NCBI GenBank assembly: GCA_963747535.1
Contig: CAVVFX010000021.1
Span: 124,001 to 188,000, forward strand
Source of the DNA: CAVVFX01 sp963747535
GTDB taxonomy: Bacteria; Acidobacteriota; Terriglobia; Bryobacterales; Bryobacteraceae
Reading direction: 5' to 3'
Length of the DNA stretch: 64,000 nucleotides
Part shown: one piece after another, positions 54,103 through 63,348 of the stretch
Position numbering within the stretch: position 1 is the first letter of the stretch
Layout of the letters: every line of letters starts with the position of its first letter
Translations under genes and position numbers: made by a program
Notes under the pieces: model-generated
The model's database searches: none
What the model was told of the DNA's origin: nothing
The model's input: only the letters and a program-made list of their open reading frames with translations

Positions 54103-55950
54103 GTGCCTGTTTATCGCTCTCGAACCACTACTCACGGCCGCAACATGGCCGGCGCCCGCAGCCTTTGGCGCGCCACCGGAATGAAGGATGGGGACTTTGA
54201 CAAACCCATCATCGCCATCGCCAACTCCTTCACACAATTCGTTCCGGGCCACGTCCACCTGAGAAATCTGGGAGCGCTCGTAGCCGAACAGATTGAACGC
54301 TCGGGCGGCGTGGCCAAAGAATTCAACACCATCGCCGTGGACGACGGCATCGCCATGGGTCATGACGGCATGCTCTACAGTCTGCCCTCCCGCGAATTGA
54401 TCGCCGATAGCGTCGAGTACATGGTGAACGCCCACTGCGCCGACGCGCTGGTTTGCATCTCCAACTGCGACAAAATCACGCCCGGAATGCTCATGGCTTC
54501 GATGCGTCTCAACATCCCCGTCATCTTCGTGTCGGGTGGACCCATGGAGGCCGGCAAGATCAAGCAGGACGGCGTGGTCCGCTCCATCGACCTCATCGAT
54601 GCCATGATCAAAGCGGCCGATCCCAGCGTGAGCGACGAGGACACCGCCGAAATGGAGCGCTCCGCGTGTCCCACTTGCGGCTCCTGTTCGGGTATGTTCA
54701 CCGCCAATTCCATGAACTGCCTCATGGAGGCCCTGGGCCTGGCGCTTCCCGGCAATGGCACGATTGTGGCCACGCACGCAGATCGCAAGACGCTGTTTCA
54801 GCAGGCCGGCTGCCGCATCGTCGAGCTGTCCAAGCGCTACTACGAGCACGATGACGCCTCCGCTCTGCCCCGCAGCATCGCCAGCTTCGACGCCTTTGAG
54901 AACGCCATGACGCTCGATATCGCGATGGGCGGCTCGACCAATACGGTCCTGCACCTCCTCGCGGCGGCCCAGGAAGGCGAAGTTCCCTTCACGATGCGCG
55001 ACATCGACCGGCTGTCCCGCAAGGTGCCGAATATCTGCAAAATCGCACCGTCGTCGGCCACTGTCCATGTGGAAGACGTGCATCGCGCCGGAGGAGTCTT
55101 CGCCATCCTCGCTGAACTCGACCGCGCCGGACTCATGCACCGTAACGTGTACACCGTCCACTCGCCAACTCTGGGCGACGGCATCGATCGTTGGGACATT
55201 ACGCGCTCACAGGATCCGGCGGTACAGGATTTCTATCGCGCCGCACCGGGTGGTATCCGCACCACCGAGCCGTTCAGCCAAGGCGCGCGTTATCCAAGCC
55301 TCGATCTCGACCGCTCCAAAGGGGCGATTCGCGACCGGGAGCACGCGTTCAGCCCCGACGGGGGACTCGCGGTGCTTTACGGCAACATCGCGGAAGATGG
55401 CTGCATCGTGAAGACGGCCGGCGTGGATTCCTCGAACCTGGTCTTTTCCGGACCGGCGCATGTTTTCGAGAGCCAGGATGATGCGGTCAAGGGAATCCTC
55501 GACGATCAGGTCAAACCCGGGGAAGTGGTGGTCATTCGCTATGAAGGTCCCAAGGGCGGACCGGGCATGCAGGAGATGCTGTATCCCACCAGCTACCTCA
55601 AATCCAAGGGATTGGGGAAGGTGTGCGCGTTGATCACCGATGGGCGGTTTTCGGGAGGAAGTTCGGGCCTGTCGATCGGCCATGTGTCACCGGAATCGGC
55701 CGAGGGCGGCGCGATCGCGCTGGTGGAGAATGGCGACATCATCGACATCGACATCCCCAAGCGACTGATCCGGCTAGCGGTCGACGATGCCGATCTGGCC
55801 AGGCGCCGGCAAGCCATGGAGGCTCGCGGCGCTTCCGCCTGGAAGCCCGCACACCGCCAGCGACACGTTTCCAAGGCTCTTCAAGCTTACGCTGCCCTCG
55901 CCACCAGCGCCTCCCGCGGAGCGGTGCGCGATCTTAGTAATATCTGCTGA
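54103..55950 (+). CDS. ilvD: Dihydroxy-acid dehydratase
   Basis: Third common step of valine and isoleucine synthesis, an Fe-S enzyme of 615 residues (E. coli: 616). It starts VPVYRSRTTTHGRNMAGARS from GTG 54103, close to the family N-terminus; the longer frame from 54034 adds unsupported residues, and TAGGAA precedes the GTG. Cluster cysteines are in SNCDKITPGM and CPTCGSCSGMF, with the active-site lysine region downstream. The C-terminal PGMQEMLYPTSYLKSKGLG and GRFSGGSSGLSIGHVSPE are typical. It stands alone; no other ilv gene is in the window. Confidence 0.96.
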   Translation: MPVYRSRTTTHGRNMAGARSLWRATGMKDGDFDKPIIAIANSFTQFVPGHVHLRNLGALVAEQIERSGGVAKEFNTIAVDDGIAMGHDGMLYSLPSRELIADSVEYMVNAHCADALVCISNCDKITPGMLMASMRLNIPVIFVSGGPMEAGKIKQDGVVRSIDLIDAMIKAADPSVSDEDTAEMERSACPTCGSCSGMFTANSMNCLMEALGLALPGNGTIVATHADRKTLFQQAGCRIVELSKRYYEHDDASALPRSIASFDAFENAMTLDIAMGGSTNTVLHLLAAAQEGEVPFTMRDIDRLSRKVPNICKIAPSSATVHVEDVHRAGGVFAILAELDRAGLMHRNVYTVHSPTLGDGIDRWDITRSQDPAVQDFYRAAPGGIRTTEPFSQGARYPSLDLDRSKGAIRDREHAFSPDGGLAVLYGNIAEDGCIVKTAGVDSSNLVFSGPAHVFESQDDAVKGILDDQVKPGEVVVIRYEGPKGGPGMQEMLYPTSYLKSKGLGKVCALITDGRFSGGSSGLSIGHVSPESAEGGAIALVENGDIIDIDIPKRLIRLAVDDADLARRRQAMEARGASAWKPAHRQRHVSKALQAYAALATSASRGAVRDLSNIC

Positions 55951-56005
55951 AGAGGCACCCCACCGGCCTTCGCCCTCGCAGCATGCCGCTGATGCACCGT
56001 ACGGA

Positions 56006-59000
56006 TCACGGCTGGCGAATCAAGGTCTTGGCTTTTAGCTGCTCCAGCCGGGCGCGCAGTGTGACCGCCATGGACGCGTCTCCCTGCTGGGCGGCCAGGT
56101 CGGTGGCGCGCTGCTCCGTTTCGACCGCCCGGTCGAAACGGCCCGCTTCGGCGTAGGCCGCGGCGAGTGTGGCAAGTACCGCCGGTTCGCGTCCTGACGT
56201 GAGTTGCACGGCGTGCTCGGCCAGGGTAACGGCTTCAGTCCCGTTGCGAAGCTTGTCATCGGACGAAGTGCTCAGCACCCAGGCGGCATCGTTGAGCACC
56301 TGGAGATTGTCCGGGTCTTTACGGAGCGCCTTCCGCCAGTGCGCGAGTCCATCCGCCCCCTGGCCTTTCATGATCAGCGCGACACCCAGATAGTAGTTCG
56401 CATCCACCAGGTCGGGCGAGAGTTCGAGCGCCCGCTCGAATTGCTGAATGGCCTCCACCATGTGGTTCCCGCGGGCCAGCGCCAGCGCGAACTGGCTGCG
56501 CAATTCCGCCGAATCGGGATTTGTGTCCAACGCCTTCTGATAGTGCGGGATCGCCTGGTCGAACTGCTGTTTGGCCGCGTAGGCGCGTGCCAGATTGACG
56601 TGAGCATCCACATTGCCGGGTGCCAGCACGAGCGCACGTTCGAAGTGTGGAATGGCTTCGTCGAGTTGGCCCTTCTCCGCCAGGGCCATCGCCAGGTCGT
56701 TGTGGAGATCGACCGTTTCCGGGCCGGCGGTCAGCGCTTTCTGGAGATGCGGTATGGCCTCTTCGAACTTGCCCTGCGTCAGCAGCGCCAGCCCCAGGTT
56801 GACCTCCGCACCAGCGTATGCGGGGTTCAATTCGAGCGCTTTGCGGAAATGCACGATGGCTTCGTCGAACTTACCTTGCCTGGCCAGCGCTGCGCCCAGA
56901 TTGTTGTGGGCATCGGTATACCTGGGATTACTGTCGATGGCCTTCAGGTAGTGATCGACGGCCTCGTCGAGACGGCCTTCCGCCGCCAGGGCGATGGCGA
57001 GATTGTTGTGCGCCTCCGCGTAGTCCGGACGGATCTCGAGCGCGGCTTCAAACTGCTCGATGGCATCGGACAGCCGCCCTTGTTGCACCAGGGCGATACC
57101 CAGGTTGCTGCGTGCTTCGGCATAGCCCGGGTTAGCCTCGACAGCCTGCCGGTAATGATCGAGCGCCTGGTCCGCATGACCCGTGCTGGCCAAGGCAATC
57201 CCCAGGTTGTTGTGCGCTTCCGGGTACTCAGGCCTAATGGCCAGCGCTTTCTGATATTGCGCAATGGCTTCGTCCGTTCTACCCGCTCCCGCCAGCGTCA
57301 GGCCGAAGTTGTTGTGGGCACGCGCATCGTCGGGATTCATCGCCAGGGCTTTGCTCCATTCCGGAACCGCAGCGGAATACTCACCCTTCTTCGCTAAGGC
57401 CGCGGCGACGTCGAACTGGCGGTAGAAGTCGACCGCCGGAGTATCGATGTGCTCGATGCCGGGTGCGGGCACGTTGACGAACTCCGGGATGTTGACGGCG
57501 CGATTGGCAGCCGTCGAGTTCTCGATCAGGATGGCAGGGGTGTCGCGCCCCTCCGCGTCGATGTGGGTGAGGAACATCTGGGTGTAAGGCGAGCGGCTCT
57601 TCGAAGAGAACACCAGCCAGCGGCCGTTGGGCGAGAAACTGTGCCAGGAGTTCATCAACGGCGTATTACAGAGCATGCGTCGCGCCTGTCCACCGGCGGC
57701 GGGAACAATGTAGAGTTGGCTGTCGGGACGCATCAACTGTCCGTTGCGGGCCTGCACGAAGACGATCCAGCGTCCGTCGGGTGAGATCTTCGGGAAGCTG
57801 TTGCTCATGCCGTTATGGGATGCCCCGGCGATGGCCTCCGGCTGGCCGCCTTTGCCGCCATTGAAGGGGATGCGGTAGAGGTCGTACTGAATCGGGACTT
57901 CGGCGGGATCATTGGCGTAGGCGGCCATTTTGCCGTCGGCCGGGTAGGGATCCTTCGCCTCCGCGCGCGCGTATACCAGGTACTTGCCGTCGGGACTCCA
58001 GACTGCGTTGGTTTGCACGTAGCGTGGGTCGTCTGCGCCGGGCAACGGCGTAAGTTTGCGGGCGTCGCGGTCATACCAGGCGAGGATTCCGCGCGTGGGA
58101 TAAAACACCTGAAGAAAACGGTAATCCTGGAAATTAGCGACGTAGTAAAACTGAGTCCCTTTAATCCCCGGGGGCTTGATGGTGGTGACCACGCGCTGGC
58201 CATCGGGTGAGACTTGGGACATGAAGCCCTCGCGAAGCCGGCTGCCGAACTCGCCGCGAAAGGAAGACCACGAAATCACATCCTCATTACGGATGGTCAT
58301 TTTTTGCCGCACCGGCACCAGAGTATAAAGCCCCTTGTCGTTTTGGGGGCCGTCGAGATCCATCCCCAGAGTCTTGCCGTCACCCGAGAAAGAGTGACAG
58401 TTAGCGCAGGTGTGCAGATCCTCCATCACCACACGACTGCTGGTCTGGGAGACGTTGCGCAGGCGCCACGCGATCAGCGGGACGGCGCTGTCAGCCAAAG
58501 GTTTGATGACGCCCTTTTCCAACTCTGAGGGCATCAGCGGCACATCGCGGTAGAAAATCGGCGCACCGACCGGATCGGCCGACGTGTGCATCAGCATATG
58601 TCCGAGTGAGACCGGTTGACCGGCGTTCCCAGAGGCAAAGCCCCGGATCGTGACCGTGGCGGCGCCGGAAGCCGAATGTTTCCTGATCGCGGCCCAGGTG
58701 GCGGGATCTGGCGTCCAGGTGTGTGCAGCCGCTTGCTCCGGCGTGAGCTCGGGCGGCCGATTGGTAGGAGAAACGCAGCGAGGATCGATCTCGCCGACCC
58801 GCATCCGCTCGCCCTTCGCCGCCGCATGGATGGCCGCCGAAGCGTCCGCAAACGCCACCTCGACCTGCCACGACACTGCGTGCGGGGAGGGATCGCGCCA
58901 AAGGAACGTGGGGGCAGCCATGTCGGGCGGAAAGACAGATCCATCGGCGGGATAGTCAATCAGAATCGTGGCGGGCGCATTCTGCGCACAAGCCGCCACT

Positions 59001-59047
59001 ACGCCCAACATGGCGAGAAGGCCTGCACGAAGCCAACGTCTCACCAT
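56006..59047 (-). CDS. Large lipoprotein: CxxCH motif, TolB-like propeller and TPR array
   Basis: 1013 residues. A lipobox-type signal (LLAMLGVVAAC, C20) suggests membrane anchoring. A single haem c motif, TCANCHSF (C214, C217, H218), lies between an N-terminal beta domain and a TolB/WD-like propeller (about 290-545; SPDGQRVVTT, SPDGKYLVYA, SPDGRWIVFV, SPNGRWLVFS). The C-terminal part (about 560-1000) holds around twelve TPR repeats of 34 residues (AHNNLGIALA, ALEIRPDYAEAHNNLAI and so on). Perhaps a cytochrome-type scaffold; function unknown. Near-identical tandem TPR units make the DNA repetitive. Confidence 0.85.
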   Translation of the reverse strand: MVRRWLRAGLLAMLGVVAACAQNAPATILIDYPADGSVFPPDMAAPTFLWRDPSPHAVSWQVEVAFADASAAIHAAAKGERMRVGEIDPRCVSPTNRPPELTPEQAAAHTWTPDPATWAAIRKHSASGAATVTIRGFASGNAGQPVSLGHMLMHTSADPVGAPIFYRDVPLMPSELEKGVIKPLADSAVPLIAWRLRNVSQTSSRVVMEDLHTCANCHSFSGDGKTLGMDLDGPQNDKGLYTLVPVRQKMTIRNEDVISWSSFRGEFGSRLREGFMSQVSPDGQRVVTTIKPPGIKGTQFYYVANFQDYRFLQVFYPTRGILAWYDRDARKLTPLPGADDPRYVQTNAVWSPDGKYLVYARAEAKDPYPADGKMAAYANDPAEVPIQYDLYRIPFNGGKGGQPEAIAGASHNGMSNSFPKISPDGRWIVFVQARNGQLMRPDSQLYIVPAAGGQARRMLCNTPLMNSWHSFSPNGRWLVFSSKSRSPYTQMFLTHIDAEGRDTPAILIENSTAANRAVNIPEFVNVPAPGIEHIDTPAVDFYRQFDVAAALAKKGEYSAAVPEWSKALAMNPDDARAHNNFGLTLAGAGRTDEAIAQYQKALAIRPEYPEAHNNLGIALASTGHADQALDHYRQAVEANPGYAEARSNLGIALVQQGRLSDAIEQFEAALEIRPDYAEAHNNLAIALAAEGRLDEAVDHYLKAIDSNPRYTDAHNNLGAALARQGKFDEAIVHFRKALELNPAYAGAEVNLGLALLTQGKFEEAIPHLQKALTAGPETVDLHNDLAMALAEKGQLDEAIPHFERALVLAPGNVDAHVNLARAYAAKQQFDQAIPHYQKALDTNPDSAELRSQFALALARGNHMVEAIQQFERALELSPDLVDANYYLGVALIMKGQGADGLAHWRKALRKDPDNLQVLNDAAWVLSTSSDDKLRNGTEAVTLAEHAVQLTSGREPAVLATLAAAYAEAGRFDRAVETEQRATDLAAQQGDASMAVTLRARLEQLKAKTLIRQP

Positions 59048-59393
59048 AAACCTGGCTTCAGGATATCGCAGTCTGGTTTGCCGGCCGGAAATGTCGGGAT
59101 ACTCTCTTAAGTTTTATTCGGTAATTGCCCGCGGCACATTGACACGGGATGAGGTCCGTGCATCGGAATCACGTGCCCTGTGGTTGTGGCACTGCGCTGC
59201 GCGAAATTGCTCAGTGATGAAAAATCCCGCAGTAATAACACGCAGCTCTGTGCTTCGCTGCGTCAAATCACGCGACTTAGTAAGTGACTCTGCTAATTCA
59301 ACTTAGATGCCTTTAAGGACTAATTCATTTACATCTATTGACAGAACATTTACGAATGACCTGGGTTCGTCTGTACAGGAGCCTACAATTTAG
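59048..59393. other. Divergent intergenic region, no gene seen
   Basis: 346 bases between the TPR lipoprotein and the RidA-like gene. AT content rises toward 59393. TTGACA occurs at 59338-59343, but no good -10 follows at 16-18 bases; TACAAT at 59384-59389 lies close to the start. AGGAG (59377-59381) is 12 bases before the ATG at 59394. No gene-like frame. Confidence 0.45.
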
Positions 59394-59882
59394 ATGGTCA
59401 TCGATACTGAACTACTTACCCACTTAGCCGCGACCCCGGTTGAGAAGAGCGCGATCACAGCGCTCAAGGTGCTGAACGAAGCGTACGATTACAAGAGTTC
59501 TTTTTCCCGTGGATTACGGATCGACCTGAATGGTTTGAGAATTCTTCTGATCTCGGGAACCGCCAGTATCGACGAGAAAGGTAATACCGTGCACGTCGGG
59601 GATTTTCGCGCGCAACTTCGCCGCACGTACTACAACATCACCGGCCTGCTGGAGTCCGAAGGCGCGACCTGGAAGGACATCGTCCGCACCACCTGCTATC
59701 TGCGGGACATCGATCGCGACTACGCGGAGTTCAATGACGAGCGCACCAAGTTTTTTGCGGAGCAAGGCCTCGATCCGTTCCCGGCTTCAACTGGCATTCA
59801 GGCCCATCTATGCCGGCCGGATCTGTTGATCGAGATCGAAGCGATCGCCATGTTCCGCACCGAAAAATGCGAGTGTAAGTAG
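59394..59882 (+). CDS. RidA/YjgF-family-like protein lacking the catalytic arginine
   Basis: 162 residues. The core ILLISGTASIDEKGN, GDFRAQLRRTYYNITGLLES, GATWKDIVRTTCYLRDID and LLIEIEAIAMF is RidA/YjgF-type. Aligned to E. coli RidA, the imine-binding Arg105 (PARS) is replaced: here the segment reads PASTGIQAHL. The same fold occurs in chorismatases (FkbO/Hyg5), which is suggestive because the next gene, 14 bases on, encodes DAHP synthase, the first enzyme of the chorismate pathway. Start ATG 59394. It could be an inactive regulator, a different hydrolase or a chorismate-modifying enzyme. Confidence 0.75.
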   Translation: MVIDTELLTHLAATPVEKSAITALKVLNEAYDYKSSFSRGLRIDLNGLRILLISGTASIDEKGNTVHVGDFRAQLRRTYYNITGLLESEGATWKDIVRTTCYLRDIDRDYAEFNDERTKFFAEQGLDPFPASTGIQAHLCRPDLLIEIEAIAMFRTEKCECK

Positions 59883-59896
59883 TTTCGGAGACCACC

Positions 59897-61303
59897 GTGG
59901 CAACGGATGCTCCTGTAGCTCCGCGGCTCGCGGGTATCAAGTGGGCTCCCTGTTCCTGGGCTCCTGATTCCTGGACAGATAAGCCGGCCCTGCAGCAACC
60001 GGCTTATCCCGACCCGCAAAAAGTCGATCATGCCGTTCAGCAGATCGCGTGCCTGCCCCCGCTGGTGACGTCTTGGGAAGTCTGCGAACTCAAGACGCAA
60101 CTCGCCGAGGCGGCGCGCGGTCAGCGCTTTCTGCTTCAAGGCGGCGATTGCGCCGAAAGCTTCGACATCTGCGACGCCCCGACTATCGTCAACAAGATCA
60201 AGATCCTGCTGCAGATGAGCCTGGTACTGGCGAACGGCAGCGGCGTGCCGGTAGTGCGCGTAGGGCGCTTCGCGGGCCAGTACGCCAAACCGCGCTCGGA
60301 AACCGAGGAGACCCGGAACGGAGTCACGCTGCCTTGCTATCGCGGAGACCTGGTGAATCGTCTACCGTTCACGCTTGGCGATCGCACCCCGAATCCCGAG
60401 CTGATGTTGCAGGGCTACCTGTGCTCGGCGTTGACTCTGAACTTCATTCGCGCCCTGGTCAATAGCGAGTTCTCGGCCTCCAGTCACTCGGAATACTGGG
60501 ATCTGAACACGATTCGGCACCTGCCCGCGCCCGGAGATCATGATTCGATCGCCGAATATTACTCGATCGCCGCCAGCGTGCCGGATACCTTCTTCAGCCG
60601 CGCCGAGTTCTTCAGCAGCCACGAAGCATTGCTGCTTCCCTACGAACAGGCGCAGACGCGTCGCGTGCCGCATAACGAGGGATGGTATAACCTGTCGACC
60701 CACTTCCCGTGGATTGGAATGCGGACATCCGATCCCGACGGCGCGCATGTGGAATATTTCAGGGGCATTGCCAATCCCATCGGCATCAAGGTTGGCCCCT
60801 CGATGACCAGTATCCAACTCCAGCGTCTCCTAACGATTCTCGATCCTGACGATGATCCCGGCCGTATCACCTTGATTCACCGCCTCGGCTGCGACCACAT
60901 CGAGAAGCAGTTACCGCGTTTGATCCAAGCCGTGCGGCAGACCGGCAAAACCGTCTTGTGGTGCTGCGATCCGATGCATGGAAACACGCAAGTGACCAAG
61001 GACGGTATTAAGACCCGGCACTTCGAAGATATCGTTCTCGAAGTAAGCCAGGCCATGGACATTCATGCGGACCTGGGTAGCCGTGTAGGTGGTATCCACA
61101 TCGAACTGACGGGCGACGATGTTACTGAATGCGTGGGCGGACCGCAGGGTCTCACGGAAGCCGATCTGAAACTGGACTACCGGTCGCTGGTCGACCCGCG
61201 ACTCAACTACGAGCAGTCGCTCGAACTGGCGCTCTTCCTCGCCCGCAAGATGAGGCGGGCGAGGCACCCCCGTGTGAGAGTTATCGAGCGTCGACGATTT
61301 TAG
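59897..61303 (+). CDS. Class II 3-deoxy-7-phosphoheptulonate (DAHP) synthase
   Basis: Condenses phosphoenolpyruvate with erythrose-4-phosphate at the start of the shikimate pathway. 468 residues, the plant/actinobacterial class II type. Motifs: LLQGGDCAESF, RVGRFAGQYAKPRS, FFSSHEALLLPYE, KVGPSM, CDPMHGNT and HIELTGDDVTEC, including metal-binding Cys, His, Glu and Asp. Starts at GTG 59897 with CGGAG 6 bases upstream. It follows the RidA-like gene by 14 bases, probably one operon. Class II enzymes also feed secondary metabolism. Confidence 0.95.
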   Translation: MATDAPVAPRLAGIKWAPCSWAPDSWTDKPALQQPAYPDPQKVDHAVQQIACLPPLVTSWEVCELKTQLAEAARGQRFLLQGGDCAESFDICDAPTIVNKIKILLQMSLVLANGSGVPVVRVGRFAGQYAKPRSETEETRNGVTLPCYRGDLVNRLPFTLGDRTPNPELMLQGYLCSALTLNFIRALVNSEFSASSHSEYWDLNTIRHLPAPGDHDSIAEYYSIAASVPDTFFSRAEFFSSHEALLLPYEQAQTRRVPHNEGWYNLSTHFPWIGMRTSDPDGAHVEYFRGIANPIGIKVGPSMTSIQLQRLLTILDPDDDPGRITLIHRLGCDHIEKQLPRLIQAVRQTGKTVLWCCDPMHGNTQVTKDGIKTRHFEDIVLEVSQAMDIHADLGSRVGGIHIELTGDDVTECVGGPQGLTEADLKLDYRSLVDPRLNYEQSLELALFLARKMRRARHPRVRVIERRRF

Positions 61304-61420
61304 TTGCTCCAATTCGGGCAGTATGCCCTGAGACCTACTCAGTGCACCATTCCATAAACACGATCACGCATTCCGCCGCGGGGCACCTTTTCAGTAGATT
61401 TCATGCGTTACCTGACTCCC

Positions 61421-61460
61421 GCTGCGGTACCGCCCTTAGCAGTCGCGGCTCAGTAAGTAG
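61421..61460 (+). repeat. Family C repeat copy (diverged)
   Basis: GCTGCGGTACCGCCCTTAGC then AGTCGCGGCTCAGTAAGTAG. It keeps GTCGCGGCTCAGTAAG in common with 31491-31522. It lies between the DAHP synthase and the convergent oxidoreductase gene. Confidence 0.45.
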
Positions 61461-61494
61461 CGATCGTCCGTAGGCGAGAATAGCGGCGTTAGAG

Positions 61495-62853
61495 CTACAC
61501 CTTATCGGGAACTATATAGGGCTTGCGATAGTCGCGCGTGTACAGCGCCGTAGCCTCGGTGTCGCCGATAGCCACACCAGTCTTGGGATCCAGATGCAGC
61601 ATGCGGCCGGTGCGATAGGCGATGTTGCCGAGATGGCAGAAGTCTGCCGAACGAGTGCCGATCTCGACCTCGGCGTGCAGCGACTTATAGTCGCGTGAAC
61701 GCACGGCGTCGAGAAAGTTTTTCATGTGGGGCGCGGTGTCCTGGCGGTCGCCTGGAGCGGATTCACCCGGCTCGTACTTCTCCTGGTTGCCGGCCCCAGC
61801 GCCACGGGCGGCCTCACCGGAGATGTTGGCTGCCGCGCTCTTGTAGACATGGAAACCGGTGCCGTCGACGGTCATGAAACCTTTGTCGCCCAGGAAAAGA
61901 TTTCCGACATAGGCCGGCCGCAAGGGAGCGAGATTCTCCGTGGGCGTCGGCAGATTGCGGACTTCGAAGGTCATCTCGACGTCGCCGAAGTTATAAGCCG
62001 AGAGTTCCGTGTTGGGCGTCTCCTGGTCGTCTTTCCACAAGTACTTACCGCCGGAGGACATTACCGTGGCGGGCCAGTCGGTCCGATTGAGGGCCCAGAT
62101 CGCGATATCCATTTCGTGCACGCCCTGGTTTCCGATATCGCCATTGCCGGTGTCCCAGAACCAATGCCAGTTGTAGGCGAATTTATTCTTGCTATAAGGC
62201 TTGTACTGAGCGGGTCCGAGGAACTTGTCCCAATCGAGACCGGGCGGCACGGGTTCGTCCGGGGTGTGGCCGATGGAGAAGCGGCGGCGATAGCAGATCC
62301 CTTTCACCTGATACAAGTTTCCGATCGCGCCATCGCGGATAAGTTGGATGGCCTGCATTTTATACGGGATCGAACGGCTTTGCGAGCCCACCTGCACCAT
62401 GCGTTTATACTTGCGCGCGGCCTCCACCATTTTGCGGCCTTCAAAGATGTTGTGGCAGGCCGGCTTCTCGACGTACACATCCTTACCGGCCTGACAGGCC
62501 CAGATGGTGGCGAGCGCGTGCCAGTGGTTGGGCAGGGGAAGCGACACCGCGTCGATATCTTTGGACGCGAACATCTCCCGCATGTCGTCATATTCCTTCG
62601 ATGAATAACCCTTTTCCTTCAGGATGCGGGCGTTGGCTCTCTCGCGAGCGGCCTGATTGACGTCGACGATGGCGGCGATGCGGCAATCGGAGTCGAGCCG
62701 TCCGTAAAAGCCGATGTGGTCGTTGCCTCGCCCGCCAAGTCCGACGATGCCTACGTTGACCCGGTCGTTAGCGCCCAAGATGGGGAACTGGGCCGTGGCG
62801 ATGGCGGCTGCGGCTGCTTGCGCAAAATGGCGGCGGGTAGGTTGTAAACTCAT
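61495..62853 (-). CDS. Tat-exported Gfo/Idh/MocA family oxidoreductase
   Basis: 452 residues. Tat signal TRRHFAQAAAAAIATAQFP (6-24). Rossmann domain GIVGLGGRGNDH (about 35-46), then VEKPACHN, the EKP catalytic lysine segment, and a C-terminal alpha/beta domain with GDIGNQGVHEMDIAIW. The type is widespread in Acidobacteria and Planctomycetes, acting on sugars or sugar derivatives with tightly bound NAD(P) in the periplasm. Start is at MSLQPTRRH. Substrate unknown; no sugar operon is beside it. Confidence 0.92.
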   Translation of the reverse strand: MSLQPTRRHFAQAAAAAIATAQFPILGANDRVNVGIVGLGGRGNDHIGFYGRLDSDCRIAAIVDVNQAARERANARILKEKGYSSKEYDDMREMFASKDIDAVSLPLPNHWHALATIWACQAGKDVYVEKPACHNIFEGRKMVEAARKYKRMVQVGSQSRSIPYKMQAIQLIRDGAIGNLYQVKGICYRRRFSIGHTPDEPVPPGLDWDKFLGPAQYKPYSKNKFAYNWHWFWDTGNGDIGNQGVHEMDIAIWALNRTDWPATVMSSGGKYLWKDDQETPNTELSAYNFGDVEMTFEVRNLPTPTENLAPLRPAYVGNLFLGDKGFMTVDGTGFHVYKSAAANISGEAARGAGAGNQEKYEPGESAPGDRQDTAPHMKNFLDAVRSRDYKSLHAEVEIGTRSADFCHLGNIAYRTGRMLHLDPKTGVAIGDTEATALYTRDYRKPYIVPDKV

Positions 62854-62997
62854 TGCTCAATCATTCTATCGCCGATCGGTGGACGGTGGACGAGGCCGGA
62901 TAACCGCCGGCTTACGTTTCGTCATCTCGAAGCGCCGCATCAAGCGCAAGGTACTGCATTTAACACTCGTTCGGCTGCGATTTACGGAAGTTTTCGT

Positions 62998-63348
62998 TTG
63001 ACTTACCTATGCTGGCAGTTGAATATAGTAGTCATCCAGGGGGCCGATGCTACCTGGATCGCGAAGACCGCGAACCGCATGCTGGATTCCCTCCATGCGC
63101 CCTTTCTGATCGATGCTCAGGAAGTGTCGGTCAGCGCCAGCATCGGAATCAGCATCTACCTAGAGGACGGAGAGGATCCGGCAGTTCTCCTGAAACATGC
63201 CGACTGCGCGATGTATCGCGCCAAAATCCGGGGCAAGAACTGCGATGAGTTCTTCGCTCGTGAAGTGACCGAACCCGTCGCGCACTGGCGACAACTCAAG
63301 ACTGCTACACCAGCTTGCCTTTGGGATCAATCCTCTCGCCATTCATGA
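62998..63348 (+). pseudogene. Truncated GGDEF (diguanylate cyclase) remnant
   Basis: The frame from TTG 62998 contains about 65 residues (20-86) of the C-terminal half of a GGDEF domain: VSASIGISIYLEDGEDPAVLL, then KHADCAMYRAKIRGKNCDEFF. The N-terminal half, including the GG(D/E)EF active-site motif and any sensor domain, is absent. The last 40 residues run into the reverse complement of serS and are not family-like. It is probably a decayed gene tail with no cyclase activity. Confidence 0.8.

Noticed and set aside
56204..57397. 397-codon plus-strand open frame
   Set aside because: It is the antisense of the TPR array; its length comes from the repeated GC-rich codons of the real gene.
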